64,000 bases of DNA from Salinimicrobium flavum (lineage in GTDB: Bacteria; Bacteroidota; Bacteroidia; Flavobacteriales; Flavobacteriaceae), in NCBI RefSeq assembly GCF_042684505.1, contig NZ_JBHULT010000011.1:42923-106922 (forward strand), in the 5' to 3' direction. Shown in pieces: positions 31,823 to 41,914 of this stretch. The position numbers and the translations under genes were made by a program. Numbering within the stretch: the stretch's first letter is position 1; every line of letters begins with the position of its first letter. The notes beneath the pieces are model-generated. The model was not told the DNA's origin and made no database searches. It worked only from the letters and a program-made list of their open reading frames with translations.

Positions 31823-34552
31823 GTGGCTTCAGAAAAAATGAAGATCAAAGATGCCTATCGCCGGGAATTTACGCAGGTAGCCGAAGAGCTTTCTGCAGAT
31901 CCCGAAAACGGTCTTTCTAAAGAGGAAGCTCATAAAAGACTGAAGAAATTTGGCCGCAATAAACTGAATGAAAGTAAAAAACGAAGCATCTGGGACCTGA
32001 TAATTTCCCAGGTGAACAATCCTGTAATTTATCTTTTAACGGCAGCAGCGATCCTTGCCTTCAGTTTTGGGGACCTGCCCGAGGGCATAGCTATTCTTGT
32101 CGTCTTGTTGGTCAACACTATTATTGGGTTCTGGATGGAATTCCAGGCGCAAAAATCTATGGAAGCCATCAGAAAAATGGATCGTATAGAGGCAAAGGTC
32201 ATAAGAGGTGGAGACCAAACCCAGATCGATGCAGAGGAGGTGGTACCGGGAGATCTCCTCGTAATTGAAGCGGGCGATCTTGTTCCTGCCGATGCCCGTA
32301 TCGTAGAGGCTGCAGAGCTCAAAGTGGACGAATCTCCCCTTACGGGAGAATCTGTTCCCGTTGACAAATCTTCCGAAGTAATAAAGGAGGAAAAACAAGT
32401 GGCAGACCGTTTGAATATTGTTTACAAAGGTACTGCCGTTACCGCCGGGAAAGGAAGTGTCCTGGTGTTTGGAACAGGAATGGATACCGAAGTAGGAAAC
32501 ATTTCTTCACTGGTGGAGGAACAGAAGGACGCAGATACTCCTCTCACCAGGAAACTGAATAAACTTACCACGAATCTTATATGGGTCATCCTGGCTATGG
32601 CTGCAGCTTTTTTCCTGACCGGCTGGCTGGCTGGCAAGGAAATTTACCAACTGGTGCAAACCTCTATTGCCTGGGCCATCGCAGCCATTCCTGAAGGATT
32701 GCCCATTGTGGCAAGTATTGCTCTGGCAAGGGGAATGTTCAGGTTATCAAAAAAGAATGTACTTATTAAAAAATTGAGTGCGGTAGAGACCCTGGGGGAG
32801 ACCACTGTTATTTTTACAGATAAAACCGGGACCCTTACAAAAAACCAGCTTACGGTGGACACCTTATGTTTTCCTGAGGAGAATCTGCTGAAGATAGACT
32901 GGCACTCAAAAGATAAACCCGCCGTGGAAGGAGCAGGGGAAGATGATGAAAATTACAAACAGATCCTTAAGATCGCAGTTCTTGCCAATGATGCTTCCCT
33001 ACCCGGGCAAGATGAAAAAGCGGCAAAAAGAACAGAAGAAGATGAGGATCGACCCGCAGCCCAGGGAGACCCACTGGAGATCGCCCTGCTGGACCTGGTC
33101 AATAAAATTGATCCCGACCTTTTTAAGGAATTGCAGGAACTTGAGCGGGAACTTCACGATCCTTTTGATTCAGATTCCATGGTTATGGGCACTGTCTATG
33201 CTGAGAATGACACCTATTACATGGCCGGAAAAGGTTCTCCAGACGCTATTATAGACCGATGTAAAGAGATTCTGAAGCAAGGGGAGACCGCAGAATTTTC
33301 TGAGGAAGAAAAAGAAAAGTGGAAGAAGAAAAACAATGAACTTTCAGAAGACGGACTCAGGGTACTGGCTTTTGCATATAAAAATACAGATATCCTTCCG
33401 GAAGGTGAGGAAGCCGAAGACTTTCTTCACGAGCTGGTCTTTGTGGGACTGGTTGGTTTCCTGGATCCGCCGCGCAAGGAGATTGCCAGGTCAATGGAAA
33501 TTTGCAAGGAAGCCGGAATTAAGGTGGTAATGGTAACGGGAGATCATCCCGGAACCGCCAAGAATGTAGGGAAACAGGTGAATCTTTTTTCCGAAGAAGG
33601 AGATGATGAGACTGCAGTTATGCATGGCAAACACCTGCAGGAGGAAATGGAAAATAACCACGGAAAGAAACTTATAGATACTGCGGTCTTCTCCAGGGTT
33701 GATCCTGAGCAGAAGTTAATTCTTATAAAACATTTCCAGAACCAGGGAGAGATCGTGGGAATGACAGGGGACGGAGTAAACGATGCGCCTGCCTTGAAAA
33801 AGGCTGATATTGGCATCGCGATGGGAAAACGGGGTACGCAGGTGGCGCAAGAGGTTTCAGATGTGGTGCTGAAAGATGATTCTTTTGATTCTATAGTAGT
33901 TGCCATCAAACAGGGACGTATCATTTTTGGGAATATCAGGAGGTTTGTAATGTACCAGCTTTCTTACCACCTTGGGGAGATCATATTGATCGCACTCATT
34001 AGCTTTAGCTTGTTCATATTGCCAATTTTACCATTGCAGTTGCTGTTCCTTAACTTGTTATCTGATGTTTTTCCGGCACTTGCACTGGGGGTGGGGGAAG
34101 GAAACAGGCAGGTGATGAAACTGCCTCCCAAAGATCCCAAAGAACCTATAATTACTAAACATAACTGGATCCAGATAGCTGTGTACGGGATCATTATAGG
34201 AGGTGCGGTTTCCGGGGCTTATTTCTATGGACACTTTGTGTGGGAAACACCTGAAGAGATCAATAATAACATCGCCTTTTTCAGCCTGGCCTTCGCACAA
34301 TTCCTTCATGTACTGAACATGCGGGAAGCAAGAGAAAATATTTGGAATAACCAGGTCACCCGCAACAAGTATGTTTGGCTGGCAGTGATCTTTTGCGTAG
34401 CAGTGTTACTGGTGGCATATAACATTCCGGTTCTTGCAGAGGTGCTTTCCTTCGTGTCTCTGGGGATGAGAGAATGGATATTGATCGCCGTAGCCAGCTT
34501 ATTGCCAACCGTTCTAATTCAATTGATAAAACTATTTCGAAAAGATTTTTAA
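31823..34552 (+). CDS. Ca2+-type P-type ATPase, second copy
   Basis: A 909-residue paralogue of the divergent ATPase. The start is GTG at 31823, with an ATG alternative at 31838. LTGESVPVDKS is the TGES loop, D333 in FTDKTGTLTKNQ is phosphorylated, and GDGVNDAPALKKADIG is the hinge. M4 PEGLPIVAS and M6 NLLSDVFPALALG keep the Ca-site residues. It has an acidic insert after the phosphorylation domain (about 385-420, KRTEEDEDRP) not seen in the first copy. It lies 15 bases after pfkB. Confidence 0.92.
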   Translation: MASEKMKIKDAYRREFTQVAEELSADPENGLSKEEAHKRLKKFGRNKLNESKKRSIWDLIISQVNNPVIYLLTAAAILAFSFGDLPEGIAILVVLLVNTIIGFWMEFQAQKSMEAIRKMDRIEAKVIRGGDQTQIDAEEVVPGDLLVIEAGDLVPADARIVEAAELKVDESPLTGESVPVDKSSEVIKEEKQVADRLNIVYKGTAVTAGKGSVLVFGTGMDTEVGNISSLVEEQKDADTPLTRKLNKLTTNLIWVILAMAAAFFLTGWLAGKEIYQLVQTSIAWAIAAIPEGLPIVASIALARGMFRLSKKNVLIKKLSAVETLGETTVIFTDKTGTLTKNQLTVDTLCFPEENLLKIDWHSKDKPAVEGAGEDDENYKQILKIAVLANDASLPGQDEKAAKRTEEDEDRPAAQGDPLEIALLDLVNKIDPDLFKELQELERELHDPFDSDSMVMGTVYAENDTYYMAGKGSPDAIIDRCKEILKQGETAEFSEEEKEKWKKKNNELSEDGLRVLAFAYKNTDILPEGEEAEDFLHELVFVGLVGFLDPPRKEIARSMEICKEAGIKVVMVTGDHPGTAKNVGKQVNLFSEEGDDETAVMHGKHLQEEMENNHGKKLIDTAVFSRVDPEQKLILIKHFQNQGEIVGMTGDGVNDAPALKKADIGIAMGKRGTQVAQEVSDVVLKDDSFDSIVVAIKQGRIIFGNIRRFVMYQLSYHLGEIILIALISFSLFILPILPLQLLFLNLLSDVFPALALGVGEGNRQVMKLPPKDPKEPIITKHNWIQIAVYGIIIGGAVSGAYFYGHFVWETPEEINNNIAFFSLAFAQFLHVLNMREARENIWNNQVTRNKYVWLAVIFCVAVLLVAYNIPVLAEVLSFVSLGMREWILIAVASLLPTVLIQLIKLFRKDF

Positions 34553-34570
34553 CGACTAAATTTAAGAAAC

Positions 34571-36094
34571 ATGAAATACGCTATAAAAGCTGCAATTATA
34601 GATCTTGATGGAGTCCTGACCAAAACTGCTTCCCAGCATGCCCGTGCCTGGAAATTGGCGTTTGATGACTATAATAAAAGAAGAAAGATAAGCGGGAAAG
34701 AACCCTTTCCCACGTTTTCCATCAAACAGGATTATCCTAAATACATTGACGGGATCCCCCGGTATGACGGTATCGTAAAATTCCTGGAATCAAAAGGGAT
34801 TGCCCTCCCCATGGGTACTCCCGAAGATGACCTGCGTGCAGATACAGTCTTTGGAATAGGGCTTTTAAAAAACAGCATTTTTCAGAAGCTTATTCAGGAA
34901 GAAGGAGTTAAGGTTCTTGATAGGAATCTGGAGGTTTTTAGGGAATGGAAAAAGGAAGGTATTCATCTGGCCATCATTTCTTCCAGCAAGAACTGCAGAA
35001 AGATTTTAGAGGAGATAGGGCTGGAAGATTTCTTTGAAGTGAGAATAGATGGCATCACTGCAGAGGAAAGAAATATCCCCGGAAAACCTGAACCCGATAT
35101 TTTTCTTGAAGCGGCCAAAGAGCTGGGGGTTGAGCCAGGAGAATCCCTTGTTGTTGAGGATGCACAGGCGGGAGTGGAAGCGGCGAGAAAAGGTGATTTC
35201 AGGTTGGTCATTGGGATCGAAAATTCGTCTAATCACCAGGAACTTCTGGATAAGGGAGCTGATGTGGTGGTGAAAGATTTACAGGAGTTGAAACTTCACT
35301 TTAAAAAGGGAGGCGACCCTAAAGACCTCCCTTCTGCTTTGGAAGATTTCCCAAAGCTGGTAGAAAACTTCAGGGAAACGCAGCCCTTATTCTTTCTTGA
35401 CTTTGATGGCACTTTATCCCCCATTGTTGAACACCACAATGACGCGGCTATTTCAGAAGAAATGAGAAAACTGGTGCAGGAACTGGCACATAAATATCCC
35501 GTTGCGGTTGTAAGCGGGCGCGGCCTTGCCGATGTTAGAAAAAGGGTAGATCTACCTGATATTTACTATGCGGGGAGCCATGGCTTTGAGATATCTGGTC
35601 CTAATGGATTTTCCCGGGATCATGAGGGCGCCGTGAAGGTAATTCCGGTTTTTGAGAAGCTGGAACCCGTACTTAGAGAAAGATTAAAACATATTAAGGG
35701 GGTAGATTTTGAGCGAAAAAAGTTCACCCTGGCGGTGCATTACCGGCAGGTGAAGGAAGAGATGGAGCAGGAGGTGCACCAAACGGTCATGGAGGCGCTT
35801 AAGGAATATCCCGAGGTGACTAAGGCAGAAGGAAAAAAAGTGATAGAGATACGGCCGGCAATAGACTGGCATAAAGGTAAAGCGGTTGAGTTCCTTAAAA
35901 AAGAGCTAAGCAAAGAATCTTCCCCTTTCTCTGTATATATTGGAGATGACGTAACAGATGAGGATGCTTTCAGATTCGTAAGCAATGGGCTGGGTATCCT
36001 GGTGGGGGAGCATGGGAAACAAACTTATGCCGATTACAGTCTGGCCGACCAGGAAGAAGTTAAAACCTTCTTCAGAAAATTACTGGAACATTAA
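34571..36094 (+). CDS. Beta-phosphoglucomutase-like HAD fused to trehalose-6-phosphate phosphatase
   Basis: A 507-residue fusion of two HAD domains. Residues 1-250 resemble beta-phosphoglucomutase: nucleophile motif DLDGVLT (about 11-17) and VVEDAQAGVEAARKG (about 195-209). Residues about 265-507 are an OtsB phosphatase: FFLDFDGTLSPI, VVSGRGLADVRKR, YAGSHGFEI and IGDDVTDEDAF. The fusion followed by a GH65 enzyme 12 bases later has the same domain order as mycobacterial OtsB1 (Rv2006), here split in two genes. Together they could interconvert trehalose or maltose, beta-glucose-1-P and glucose-6-P. Confidence 0.92.
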   Translation: MKYAIKAAIIDLDGVLTKTASQHARAWKLAFDDYNKRRKISGKEPFPTFSIKQDYPKYIDGIPRYDGIVKFLESKGIALPMGTPEDDLRADTVFGIGLLKNSIFQKLIQEEGVKVLDRNLEVFREWKKEGIHLAIISSSKNCRKILEEIGLEDFFEVRIDGITAEERNIPGKPEPDIFLEAAKELGVEPGESLVVEDAQAGVEAARKGDFRLVIGIENSSNHQELLDKGADVVVKDLQELKLHFKKGGDPKDLPSALEDFPKLVENFRETQPLFFLDFDGTLSPIVEHHNDAAISEEMRKLVQELAHKYPVAVVSGRGLADVRKRVDLPDIYYAGSHGFEISGPNGFSRDHEGAVKVIPVFEKLEPVLRERLKHIKGVDFERKKFTLAVHYRQVKEEMEQEVHQTVMEALKEYPEVTKAEGKKVIEIRPAIDWHKGKAVEFLKKELSKESSPFSVYIGDDVTDEDAFRFVSNGLGILVGEHGKQTYADYSLADQEEVKTFFRKLLEH

Positions 36095-36106
36095 AAGTGC
36101 AGAGAA

Positions 36107-38521
36107 ATGGAAGAGTGGATCGTAAAATATGACCAATATCTGCCCGCAGAGGAGAAGCTTCGTGAAGCTTTATGTACCCTTGGAAATGGATATTTTGCTA
36201 CCCGTGGAGCCTTGGAAGGCAGTAATAATTCTGAATTCCACTATCCGGGAACATACCTGGCGGGAGGCTATAACCGCCTTGAAACCGAAATAAAGGGACA
36301 GATCATTGAAAATGAGGACCTGGTCAACTGGCCGGACTGGACCATTCTGAAATTCAGAACAGAGAACGGGGACTGGTTTGATATTGATAAGACCGATCTC
36401 CTGGAGTTTGAACAACAGCTGGATCTTAAATGCGGAATGTTGATTCGAACCCTGAGATTCCGGGATGAGGAAGGACGGGAGACTCTGTTGGAAAGCAGAA
36501 GGATGATAAGCATGAGTGACATGCATGTAGCCGCAATACAATGGGAAATTACTCCGCAGAATTGGAGCGGGAAGATCATTGTTCATTCTGCTTTAGACGG
36601 GAAGGTCACCAACAGCGGTGTCCCAAGGTATAAAGCCTTTAACAGTGATCACATTGAGGTAATCGATAAAGGCAATCTTGGAGAAGAAGGTATTTTTTTA
36701 AAGGTTTCCAGTAACCAGTCTGAGATCGTGATGGCGCAAACTGCTCGCTTGACCGCTTCTTTCTGCCTGTACGATTCTTTCATAAACCGGAACACTATTG
36801 TTGAAGAGGAGTATGTAGCCCAGGAACTTACCTTTGACCTGGAAGAGAAGAAAACCTGCAAGGTTGAAAAGATCGTCACCCTTTATACCTCCAGGGATAA
36901 AGCCATTTCAGACCCTCTTACCGAAGCCAGGACGGCGGTAAAACGTCAAATCAATTTTGCTGATCTAAGCAAAAAACAGGAACAGGCCTGGAATGAGCTG
37001 TGGGGACAATGTGATATTATTCTGGAGGCCGACGATGGGAACGACCAGTTACTGTTACGTCTTCATATATTCCACCTTTTCCAGACCTTCAGCTTACATA
37101 CCATAGACCTTGACTCGGGGATCCCGGCAAGGGGCTGGCACGGGGAAGCTTACCGGGGCCACATTTTTTGGGATGAGCTTTATATTTTCCCTTTTTTCAA
37201 TATTAGTATTCCCGAACTTACCCGCGCGTTATTGATGTACAGGTACAGAAGGTTGCCCGAAGCCCGGTTTGCCGCACGACAGTTAGGTTTCCAGGGTGCG
37301 ATGTTTCCCTGGCAGAGTGGGAGCAACGGGAGGGAAGAAAGCCAGGTGATCCATTTGAACCCCGAATCGGGGAACTGGCTGCCAGATCATACCTTCCTGC
37401 AACGTCATGTGAATTCGGCCATAGCCTATAATGTATGGCAATATTTTCAGGCCACCGGCGACCTGCAGTTCCTTTCATTTTACGGAGCAGAACTTATGCT
37501 GGAGATCGCAAAATTCTGGGCCGGGATGGCGCATTATAATGAAGAGCGACAAAAATATGAGATCCATAACGTGGTGGGTCCAGATGAATATCATACCTCA
37601 TACCCCGGTTCTGAAACCCCGGGACTTAAAAACAATGCCTATACTAATTTTATGGCGGTCTGGTCCCTGATCCACGCCATGGAGGCACTTAATAAACTTA
37701 ACATCAGGCGGGGTAAAGACCTTATGGACATGCTTCAAATAGATGAAGAAGAACTATCGCGCTGGGACAGGATCACCCGAAACATGTATATTCCTTTCAT
37801 TCAGCAGGGGTACATTATTGAACAATTTGAAGGCTTTAGTGAACTGCGGGACCTGGATTGGGAAAAATACCGCGAAATGTACGGAGAGAACATACGGCTG
37901 GACAGGGTACTCGAAAAAGAGGGAGATGACGTTAGTAATTATAAAGCCGTCAAGCAACCTGATGTTTTGATGTTGTTCTACCTTTTTTCCGCAGAAGAAC
38001 TTACAGAGATCTTTGAACGTATGGGATATAATTTTGACACCCGGGAACAGATCCCTATGAATATCTCATGGTACCAGGATATCACCTCACACGGCTCAAC
38101 CCTCAGCAAGGTGGTGCATTCGTGGGTATATGCCCGGTCTCACCGGGAAAAGTCCTGGCATGACTTTAAAAAAGCCCTGATAAGTGATTTCAATGATATA
38201 CAGGGAGGAACTACTGCAGAAGGCATCCACCTGGGAGCCATGGCAGGAACGGTCGATCTAATTCATCGCTGTTACACAGGAATGGAATTTAAAAAGGATT
38301 GTCTTTATTTTAATCCACGCCTGCCAGATAATGTCAAGCAGATTAGATTCAGGTGCCGATACAGGAAACACTGGCTGGAAGTACATCTTACCCATGACAA
38401 CCTATGCCTAAAAAGCCACGGTGGCTGGCAGGATATCATTAAGATCATTGTGAACGACGAGGAATTCAAGATGATCAAAGGAGAGGTAAGGAACATTAGT
38501 TACCGAACCTCCAAAATCTGA
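36107..38521 (+). CDS. Glycoside hydrolase family 65 disaccharide phosphorylase
   Basis: An 804-residue GH65 protein with an N-terminal beta-sandwich (to about 270), a linker, an (alpha/alpha)6 barrel and a C-terminal beta domain. The general acid is E494 in VVGPDEYH, and GIPARGWHGEAYRGHIFWDEL (about 338-358; GWHGEAYRGHIFWDE is typical) is the barrel active-site segment. The phosphate-loop region THGSTLS-like text is visible as DITSHGSTLSKVVHSW. Family members phosphorolyse maltose, trehalose, kojibiose or similar sugars to beta-glucose-1-P, which fits the beta-PGM domain encoded just before it. Which disaccharide is used is not clear. Confidence 0.92.
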   Translation: MEEWIVKYDQYLPAEEKLREALCTLGNGYFATRGALEGSNNSEFHYPGTYLAGGYNRLETEIKGQIIENEDLVNWPDWTILKFRTENGDWFDIDKTDLLEFEQQLDLKCGMLIRTLRFRDEEGRETLLESRRMISMSDMHVAAIQWEITPQNWSGKIIVHSALDGKVTNSGVPRYKAFNSDHIEVIDKGNLGEEGIFLKVSSNQSEIVMAQTARLTASFCLYDSFINRNTIVEEEYVAQELTFDLEEKKTCKVEKIVTLYTSRDKAISDPLTEARTAVKRQINFADLSKKQEQAWNELWGQCDIILEADDGNDQLLLRLHIFHLFQTFSLHTIDLDSGIPARGWHGEAYRGHIFWDELYIFPFFNISIPELTRALLMYRYRRLPEARFAARQLGFQGAMFPWQSGSNGREESQVIHLNPESGNWLPDHTFLQRHVNSAIAYNVWQYFQATGDLQFLSFYGAELMLEIAKFWAGMAHYNEERQKYEIHNVVGPDEYHTSYPGSETPGLKNNAYTNFMAVWSLIHAMEALNKLNIRRGKDLMDMLQIDEEELSRWDRITRNMYIPFIQQGYIIEQFEGFSELRDLDWEKYREMYGENIRLDRVLEKEGDDVSNYKAVKQPDVLMLFYLFSAEELTEIFERMGYNFDTREQIPMNISWYQDITSHGSTLSKVVHSWVYARSHREKSWHDFKKALISDFNDIQGGTTAEGIHLGAMAGTVDLIHRCYTGMEFKKDCLYFNPRLPDNVKQIRFRCRYRKHWLEVHLTHDNLCLKSHGGWQDIIKIIVNDEEFKMIKGEVRNISYRTSKI

Positions 38522-38638
38522 GTGCACTGTAACCAACCTTTTCAAATTTTTTGGATTGCTTCGGAATTTTATGAAATACTGAACATATTCAGGACCTTTT
38601 ATTTTCTACTTTGCCGTGATCATTAAAGACGAGAACCT

Positions 38639-39484
38639 ATGAAATGGAAAGGCAGAAGGAAAAGTTCCAATGTTGAAGACAGGAGAGGAAGTTCCACGGG
38701 AGGAAAGGTAGCCATTGGAGGTGGTCTTATTGGATTGATCTTCCTGGCCATCCAGCTTTTCTCGGGAGGGGATACTACAGAGATCCTCGATCAACTTCAA
38801 AACCAATCGGGTACGGCCACAGAAGAAAGGGAACTTACCGCAGAAGAAAAGGAGTTGGGAGATTTTTCAGCCACCGTACTGGCAGACACAGAAGATATAT
38901 GGCATGATATCTTCCGGGAAAACGGAGGTACTTACCAGGAACCGGGCATGGTACTGTTCTCAGATGCCGTGCAAACTGCCTGCGGGGGAGCATCGGCCGC
39001 ATCGGGTCCTTTTTATTGTCCTGCAGACCAAAAAGTATACATGGACCTTACATTTTTTGAAGAACTGCATAAACGGTTTGGAGCCAAAGAGGGGGATTTT
39101 GCCATTGCTTATGTGATCGCCCATGAGGTGGGCCACCATGTACAGACCCTGTTAGGAACTTCAGGAAAAGTTCGGGAAGCTCAGCAGGGGATCAGCCAGA
39201 CTGAAGCCAATGAACTCTCTGTAGCCCTCGAACTGCAAGCCGATTTCTACGCCGGCTTATGGGCCCACCATAACCGGGAATATCTCGAGGGGGGGGATAT
39301 TCAAATTGCCATGAGTGCCGCGAGTGCAGTGGGAGATGATGCCATTCAAAAACGTACTTCAGGCCGTGTGGTGCCCGATGCCTTTACCCATGGAACCTCT
39401 GAGCAGCGTATGGAGTGGTTTATGAAAGGGTATAGGTCTGGAGACATAAGGCAGGGAGATACTTTTAAGGCCCTTGCAAATTAA
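38639..39484 (+). CDS. Neutral zinc metallopeptidase, YpfJ family
   Basis: A 281-residue membrane-anchored metallopeptidase-like protein. The basic Ser-rich N-terminus is followed by one membrane segment (KVAIGGGLIGLIFLAIQLF, about 23-41). The zinc motif is HEVGHH (H162-E163 and H166), and a possible third ligand Glu lies in ALELQADFYAGLW. The CPADQKVYMDLTFFEEL stretch is typical of the YpfJ/KPN_02809 family, whose physiological role is unknown. It follows the GH65 gene by 117 bases and may have its own promoter. Confidence 0.92.
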   Translation: MKWKGRRKSSNVEDRRGSSTGGKVAIGGGLIGLIFLAIQLFSGGDTTEILDQLQNQSGTATEERELTAEEKELGDFSATVLADTEDIWHDIFRENGGTYQEPGMVLFSDAVQTACGGASAASGPFYCPADQKVYMDLTFFEELHKRFGAKEGDFAIAYVIAHEVGHHVQTLLGTSGKVREAQQGISQTEANELSVALELQADFYAGLWAHHNREYLEGGDIQIAMSAASAVGDDAIQKRTSGRVVPDAFTHGTSEQRMEWFMKGYRSGDIRQGDTFKALAN

Positions 39485-39530
39485 GTGCTCAAAGAGGTAA
39501 ATTCAGGATCCCTTTCTAATCTCCAAAATT

Positions 39531-41903
39531 TTAATTTTTCTCTTCAGCCTTATTGATATTTTTGATCCCGTTCAGCAAGGCATCTGGGTTAAAGGAGATG
39601 CTGCTTATCCCTTCGTTTACCAGGAATGACGCAAACTCGGGAAAGTCACTGGGTGCTTGTCCGCAAAGTCCTATCTTTTTACCTGCTTTTCGTGCCTTTT
39701 CAATGGCCATGGAGATCATTTTCTTAGCTGCAGGGTCATTTTCATCAAAAAGCGCTCCCATCAACTGAGAGTCCCGGTCAATTCCAAGGGTGAGCTGGGT
39801 AAGGTCGTTGGATCCAATTGAAAATCCATCAAAGATCTCAGCAAATTCTTCCAGGAGGATCACGTTGCTGGGGATCTCTACCATCATGTAGATCTCAAGT
39901 CCTTTCTCACCTCGTTTAAGACCATTATCTTCCATTAGCAGCACTACTTTTCTTCCCTCTTCCAGGGTACGGCAAAACGGGATCATGACTTTCACATTTT
40001 CCAGACCCATATCTTCTCTTACCTTTTGAATAGCCTTGCATTCTAAAGTAAATCCTTCCCTGTACAGGTCATGATAATAGCGCGATGCACCTCTAAAGCC
40101 CAGCATTGGGTTTTCTTCGAGGGGTTCGAATTGGGTACCTCCAATAAGATTCGCATATTCATTGGTTTTAAAATCACTCATGCGAACTATGACCTCTTTT
40201 GGATAGAATGCCGCGGCCATTGAAGCAATTCCCTGGGCGAGCTGATCAATGAAATATTCCTCCTTGTTGGCATAACCTGTGGTAAGTTCTTCTACCGCCT
40301 TTTTTACTTCCTGGTCTTTTAACTCCTTAAACCTGATGAGCGCCATGGGATGTACTTTTACCATGTGGGTAATGATAAATTCCATGCGGAGTAAACCCAC
40401 CCCGTTATTAGGGTAAAAGGAAAGCTGGAAAGCCTTTTCAGGATCAGATAAAATAAGTTTAGCTTCGGTCTTTGGCAGCTTTACACTGGAGAAATCCAAT
40501 TCCTCTTTTTCATATTTTAGACTGCCTTTATAAACAAATCCGGTTTTTCCTTCCACGCAGGAAACGGTTATGGTTTCCCCATCCTTGATGTTCTGGGTTG
40601 CATGATAGGTACCAACCACGGCCGGCACACCTAATTCACGCGCTACTATAGCAGCATGGCTTGTCCTGCCTCCCCGGTCTGTGATCACCCCGGAAACCCG
40701 TTTAAGTATAGGATCCCAGTCAGGGCTTGTGGTCTCGGTGACTAAAATATCTCCTTTTTTCAGCTTATCTGCTTCCCGCGGACTCTCAAGGATTCGTGCT
40801 GTTCCTACCGCGATCTTTGAACCAATGGCATTTCCTGAAACCAGGATCTCACCCTTTTCCCGCAGCTTGTATTCATACTGAAGCTCTTCCCGCAATGCCC
40901 TGTGTACCGTTTCTGGACGGGCCTGGGTGATGAATAGTTCTTTGGAAACTCCATCTTTTGCCCATTCAATATCCATAGGCTTGTCGTAGTGTTCTTCTAT
41001 GATCAATGCCCATCTGCCAAGGGTGAGGACCTCTTCATCGTTAAGTACGAACTGGTCCTGTTTAGAAGCTTCGGTCTCTATGTTCACGGTTGAGGAATGC
41101 CCGTTGGACTCTGCATAGACCATGGTTTTCTCTTTTCTTCCAAGTTTCTTCTGAAGAATAGCATTTTTTTCAAGCTTTAGTGTAGGTTTGAAAATGTAGA
41201 ATTCATCAGGGTTTACCGTTCCCTGTACTATATTTTCCCCAAGCCCCCATACTCCCGAAAGGTGGATCACATCAGGAAAGCCAGATTCAGGCTCAATGGT
41301 GAACCCTACGCCGGAACTTCCACAGTCTGAGCGTACCATTTTTTGTATGCCTACAGAAAGTGCTACATCCCGGTGTTTGAATCCCTGGTCTTCCCGGTAC
41401 TTTATAGCCCTGTCTGTATACAGGGAGGCAAAGCATTTCTTTACTGCTTCCAGAACAGCCTCGTCGCCTGAAATATTCAGAAAGGATTCATGTTGCCCTG
41501 CAAAACTTGCCTGCGGGAGGTCTTCGGCGGTGGCACTGCTTCTTACGGCTACCTCTACATCTTTTCCCTTCCCCAGGTCATGGTAAGCCTTCAGGATCTC
41601 TTCAGAAAAACCTTTGGGCAAAGAAGCGTCCAGGATAAGATCGCGTGCTTTTTTCCCTTTTTCGACAAGGTTGGTGTATTCCTTATGGTCCAACTCTTTC
41701 ATGAGAAGTTCCAGTTTATCTTCCAGCGCGTTTTCTTTCAGGAAGAGCCAGAATGCTTCAGAAGTAGTCGCAAAACCATCAGGCACCTGTACTCCTTCCG
41801 AAGAAAGCTCGTTGAACATTTCACCCAGCGATGCATTTTTCCCGCCTACCTGCGGAACATCCTGAATGTTAATCTCAGAAAATTTCTTTATAAGTGCTTT
41901 CAT
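39531..41903 (-). CDS. ppsA: Phosphoenolpyruvate synthase
   Basis: A 790-residue enzyme converting pyruvate, ATP and water to PEP, AMP and phosphate. The frame runs 71 codons further upstream into the previous gene, but the family N-terminus (KALIKKFSEINIQDVPQVGGKNASL) fixes the start at 41903. The phosphohistidine is H416 in GGRTSHAAIVAREL, and the C-terminal PEP-binding domain ends with the catalytic Cys in LCGQAPSD. It is 11 bases after a small membrane-protein gene and lies in the minus-strand unit of operator O12, which would place gluconeogenic PEP formation under the stress regulator. Confidence 0.95.
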   Translation of the reverse strand: MKALIKKFSEINIQDVPQVGGKNASLGEMFNELSSEGVQVPDGFATTSEAFWLFLKENALEDKLELLMKELDHKEYTNLVEKGKKARDLILDASLPKGFSEEILKAYHDLGKGKDVEVAVRSSATAEDLPQASFAGQHESFLNISGDEAVLEAVKKCFASLYTDRAIKYREDQGFKHRDVALSVGIQKMVRSDCGSSGVGFTIEPESGFPDVIHLSGVWGLGENIVQGTVNPDEFYIFKPTLKLEKNAILQKKLGRKEKTMVYAESNGHSSTVNIETEASKQDQFVLNDEEVLTLGRWALIIEEHYDKPMDIEWAKDGVSKELFITQARPETVHRALREELQYEYKLREKGEILVSGNAIGSKIAVGTARILESPREADKLKKGDILVTETTSPDWDPILKRVSGVITDRGGRTSHAAIVARELGVPAVVGTYHATQNIKDGETITVSCVEGKTGFVYKGSLKYEKEELDFSSVKLPKTEAKLILSDPEKAFQLSFYPNNGVGLLRMEFIITHMVKVHPMALIRFKELKDQEVKKAVEELTTGYANKEEYFIDQLAQGIASMAAAFYPKEVIVRMSDFKTNEYANLIGGTQFEPLEENPMLGFRGASRYYHDLYREGFTLECKAIQKVREDMGLENVKVMIPFCRTLEEGRKVVLLMEDNGLKRGEKGLEIYMMVEIPSNVILLEEFAEIFDGFSIGSNDLTQLTLGIDRDSQLMGALFDENDPAAKKMISMAIEKARKAGKKIGLCGQAPSDFPEFASFLVNEGISSISFNPDALLNGIKNINKAEEKN

Positions 41904-41914
41904 GATCCTATTTT

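Noticed and set aside
38580..38591. TGA-ACATAT-TCA before the zinc metallopeptidase gene
   Set aside because: It matches the palindrome, but no TAnnTTTG-like box lies 32-34 bp away; the nearest, TACTTTG, is about 25 bp away. It is probably a chance match.
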